Assembly (NCBI GenBank): GCA_030731175.1
Contig: JANQUM010000126.1
Location: forward strand, 1-8,450
Source: Spirosomataceae bacterium
GTDB taxonomy: Bacteria; Bacteroidota; Bacteroidia; Cytophagales; Spirosomataceae
Direction: 5' to 3'
Length of the DNA stretch: 8,450 nucleotides
Made by a program: the position numbers and the translations under genes. Below, one piece after another: positions 6,670-8,450 of this stretch. Numbering within the stretch: position 1 is the stretch's first letter; each line of letters opens with the position of its first letter. Under the pieces are notes generated by a model, which saw only the letters and a list, made by a program, of their open reading frames with translations, did no database searches and was not told where the DNA came from.

Positions 6670-6700
6670 GCTAACGGCTGAATGCTGATGGCTAAAAGCT
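6670..6700 (+). repeat. Heptanucleotide tandem repeat GCTNANN between kinase and regulator
   Basis: GCT recurs exactly every seven bases at 6670, 6677, 6684, 6691 and 6698 (units GCTAACG, GCTGAAT, GCTGATG, GCTAAAA, GCT). The block occupies half of the 61-bp gap between the kinase stop and the regulator ATG, ending six bases before that ATG, so it is in the untranslated stretch where ribosomes must load for the regulator. Short heptad repeats of this kind are reported in intergenic DNA of cyanobacteria; occurrence in this lineage is from memory. Confidence 0.65.
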
Positions 6701-6706
6701 TAAAAA

Positions 6707-7387
6707 ATGGCAAAAATATTCTACGTCGAAGACGACGAAAATCTGAGTTTTGTAACCAAAGATAATCTCGAATTAGAAGGATTCGAGATTGACCATTTTT
6801 TAGATGGAAAAGAGGCTTGGAAAAACTTCAAAAAAGAAAAATATGATCTCTGCTTACTGGATGTCATGATGCCCGAATTGGACGGTTTCTCCCTCGCCGA
6901 GAAAATACGAGAGGTTAACCACCAAGTTCCAATCATTTTTCTGACGGCAAAAACAATGCAGGAAGACAAAATTGAAGGGCTCAAAATTGGCGGTGACGAT
7001 TACATGACAAAGCCATTCAGTATAGAAGAATTAGTGCTTAGAATGCGGGTGTTCCTGAAACGCCAAACCGTCATAAAATCGGACGACCAGAACCAAATAT
7101 TCAAACTTGGTAAGTTCACGTTCGATTACCCTGAATTGCAATTGCAAGCAACCGATTTTGAGAAAAAACTAACTCACCGAGAAGCGGAAGTGCTAAAATA
7201 CCTGTGCGATTTCCCGAACCAAGTTATCAAACGAGAAGATATTTTAGTGAAAATCTGGGGTCGGGATGATTATTTTTTAGGTCGAAGCCTTGACGTTTTT
7301 ATCACCCGATTACGCAAAATGCTTTCTTCAGATGAGGAAGTAAAAATTGAGAATATCCACGGCGTTGGGTTTCGGTTTCATTGCTAA
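6707..7387 (+). CDS. OmpR/PhoB-family response regulator (RprY-like)
   Basis: Cytosolic DNA-binding response regulator of 226 residues, the expected partner of the kinase just upstream. Receiver domain (about 1-118): acidic pair D9/D10, phosphoacceptor D52 in LLDVMMPELDG, switch T80 in FLTAK, and K102 in MTKPF. The C-terminal winged-helix domain (about 130-226) shows LTHREAEVLKYL (155-166), a recognition-helix region RSLDVFITRLRKML (193-206) and the terminal wing IHGVGFRF. The RSLDVFI wording is typical of Bacteroidota RprY-type regulators. All key residues are intact. The ATG at 6707 follows an A-rich TTAAAAA leader rather than a Shine-Dalgarno site. Its stop shares one base with the glycosylase ATG. 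Target genes cannot be read from the sequence; autoregulation and control of the downstream glycosylase are reasonable inferences. Confidence 0.95.
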   Translation: MAKIFYVEDDENLSFVTKDNLELEGFEIDHFLDGKEAWKNFKKEKYDLCLLDVMMPELDGFSLAEKIREVNHQVPIIFLTAKTMQEDKIEGLKIGGDDYMTKPFSIEELVLRMRVFLKRQTVIKSDDQNQIFKLGKFTFDYPELQLQATDFEKKLTHREAEVLKYLCDFPNQVIKREDILVKIWGRDDYFLGRSLDVFITRLRKMLSSDEEVKIENIHGVGFRFHC

Positions 7388-7980
7388 TGCTCCCTGCTGA
7401 ATTTTACTTTACATACGACACGCTAACACTTTCCCAAAAGCTGTTGGGTTGTGAATTAGTCCATGATTCTGCCGAAGGAATAACCGCCGGAATTATTGTT
7501 GAAACGGAGGGTTATTTAGTCGGTGATCCCGCTTGTCACGCCTACCGAAACAAGACGAAACGCAACGCCCCGATGTTTGGCGTTCCGGGTAATATCTACG
7601 TGTATCAAATTTACGGAATGTACCTCTGTGTCAATATTTCATCGGGTGGGGAGGGTGTCGGAGAAGCCGTTTTGATTCGGGCGTTGCAACCCACGCAAGG
7701 TCAGGAGTTGATGCAAGAACGCCGTTCACGGCATAAGTCTGCAAGCGGTAAGGTGTTGAAAGAAAAAGATTTATGTAATGGTCCGGCGAAACTTGTTCAG
7801 GCAATGGGAATTACTAAATTACACAATAACTTCCTTGTTTACAATTCGGAAATTTACTGCAATGAACCCATTCTCGCTGACGTTGAAATTGTAACCACCA
7901 CTCGGATTGGTATTACGCAAGGAGCCGATTTGCCGTATCGTTTTTACGTGAAAGGGAATCGGTTTGTGAGTAGGAAGTGA
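7387..7980 (+). CDS. DNA-3-methyladenine glycosylase (AAG/MPG family)
   Basis: Monofunctional base-excision repair glycosylase that removes alkylated purines such as 3-methyladenine, leaving an abasic site. The 197 residues match the AAG/MPG fold family rather than AlkA or Tag: the start region LGCELVHD, the catalytic block VETEGYLVGDPACH with putative general base E41, base-stacking Y43 and H51 (equivalents of human E125, Y127 and H136), then NAPMFGVPGNIYVYQIYGMY, which carries the DNA-intercalating-loop region, VNISS, and LCNGPAKLVQAMGI. Length is normal for bacterial members. The start was set at ATG 7387, in the arrangement TAATG where the regulator stop and this ATG share one A, which implies translational coupling; a TTG two codons earlier would only add an overlap. 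Finding it last behind a two-component system suggests, but does not show, regulated expression. Confidence 0.93.
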   Translation: MLPAEFYFTYDTLTLSQKLLGCELVHDSAEGITAGIIVETEGYLVGDPACHAYRNKTKRNAPMFGVPGNIYVYQIYGMYLCVNISSGGEGVGEAVLIRALQPTQGQELMQERRSRHKSASGKVLKEKDLCNGPAKLVQAMGITKLHNNFLVYNSEIYCNEPILADVEIVTTTRIGITQGADLPYRFYVKGNRFVSRK

Positions 7981-8033
7981 GAGCGTGAAATCAATTATTT
8001 AATTTCCCCCAATAACCTCATCGATTATTTTCT

Positions 8034-8041
8034 TACTTTTG
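8034..8041 (+). promoter_or_regulatory. Candidate -7 element of the lactonase lipoprotein gene
   Basis: TACTTTTG fits TAnnTTTG exactly, 27 bp before the ATG at 8068. No TTG lies at a suitable distance upstream, so the -33 box is poor. Transcription would begin near 8048, which makes the in-frame ATG at 8044 unusable and supports the start at 8068. The rest of the 87-bp gap (7981-8067) is AT-rich with no convincing terminator. Confidence 0.45.
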
Positions 8042-8067
8042 AGATGAATAATTCAACCCTCTTCAAA

Positions 8068-8450
8068 ATGAAAAAAATCTCCCCATTACTACTAATTTTG
8101 TTGACAATAGCTAGCTGTACAAATACCTCTGAAAATACAACCGAAAAGAAGGAGGTTCAAACTGATAACGCTTACCTGATAGTAGGAACCTACACTAAGA
8201 AAGGCAGCGAAGGAATTTATACCTTTACTTTTGACGAAGAAACCGGGGATTTTATACCGATTGACACAGTTGCGAGTGGGCCAGACCCTTCGTTTTTAGA
8301 CGTTGCCCCCAATAAGAAATTTGTGTACGCCGTAAACGAAACCGACGGCGGTTCGGTTGAAGCTTTTTCTTTTGCCAATGGTAAACTTACTTCGTTGAAT
8401 ACGGTTTCTTCGGGCGGGGCTCACCCGTGTCATATTGAAATTGATAAAAG
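8068..8450 (+). CDS. Lactonase-family (YbhE/6-phosphogluconolactonase-like) lipoprotein, 5' part
   Basis: First 127 residues of a protein that continues past the right edge. It starts with a lipoprotein signal: MKK, hydrophobic stretch 7-14, lipobox IASC with C17 as the lipidated residue, then a polar Thr/Asn/Glu/Lys-rich linker (18-35). The propeller then begins with YLIVGTYTKKGSEGIY and TFDEETGDF, followed by GPDPSFLDVAPNKKFVYAVNE and SGGAHPCHIEID, which are characteristic repeats of the seven-bladed lactonase family (cycloisomerase 2-like, YbhE type). Members hydrolyse 6-phosphogluconolactone in the pentose phosphate pathway, but an exported lipoprotein form would meet a different, probably extracytoplasmic, substrate; that is inference. 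The active site is off the window. ATG 8068 was preferred over in-frame ATG 8044 because it begins a clean signal peptide and follows the -7 element. Confidence 0.88.
   Translation, partial: MKKISPLLLILLTIASCTNTSENTTEKKEVQTDNAYLIVGTYTKKGSEGIYTFTFDEETGDFIPIDTVASGPDPSFLDVAPNKKFVYAVNETDGGSVEAFSFANGKLTSLNTVSSGGAHPCHIEIDK

Noticed and set aside
7987..8006. GAAAT ... ATTTC as a terminator after the glycosylase
   Set aside because: The stem is only five AT-rich pairs, with no GC core and no following U-run.
8044..8067. ATG at 8044 as the start of the lactonase lipoprotein
   Set aside because: It lies within about 3 bases of the -7 element, upstream of the expected transcript start, and puts eight polar residues before a clean signal peptide.

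Overview
The window looks like an ordinary chromosomal stretch from a member of the Bacteroidota, probably a Cytophagales-type bacterium. The evidence is the set of promoter elements matching the Bacteroidota consensus TTTG-N19-21-TAnnTTTG, the absence of strong Shine-Dalgarno sites with A-rich leaders instead, the HEFQTPI-type histidine kinase paired with an RprY-like OmpR regulator, and the moderate GC content. The order-level placement is inference. I see no phage, transposase, CRISPR array, tRNA or rRNA.

Layout. Positions 1-1871 (minus) hold the N-terminal two thirds of uvrA, running off the left edge. A 141-159 bp divergent spacer separates it from a HAD-IA phosphatase / beta-phosphoglucomutase-like gene (plus, about 2031-2687), whose leader carries a good Bacteroidota promoter. 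Convergent to that gene is a TIP30/HTATIP2-like NAD(P)-binding protein (minus, 2807-3442). Behind it lies a 14-helix SGLT-type sugar symporter (minus, 3600-5216). A second divergent spacer (5217-5388) separates the symporter from a plus-strand cluster: a two-TM sensor histidine kinase (5389-6645), an OmpR-family response regulator (6707-7387) and a 3-methyladenine DNA glycosylase (7387-7980) that overlaps the regulator stop by one base. The right edge holds the start of a lipoprotein of the YbhE-type lactonase (6-phosphogluconolactonase-like) family (8068 onward).

How they fit together. UvrA (nucleotide excision) and the alkyl-base glycosylase are both DNA repair, but they lie in separate transcription units. 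The symporter, the HAD sugar-phosphate enzyme and the lactonase all suggest sugar uptake and metabolism, but they are not one operon. The kinase, regulator and glycosylase are probably co-transcribed, with the glycosylase translationally coupled to the regulator; the signal sensed is unknown.

I find no clearly new multi-gene system. The most unusual material is fine scale. Three spacers carry short-period repeats of different design (period 7, two of period 8, and a 17-bp pair). The symporter has an alanine plus a lysine where SGLT proteins build the Na2 sodium site. Several promoter matches also move gene starts downstream of the longest possible reading frame.
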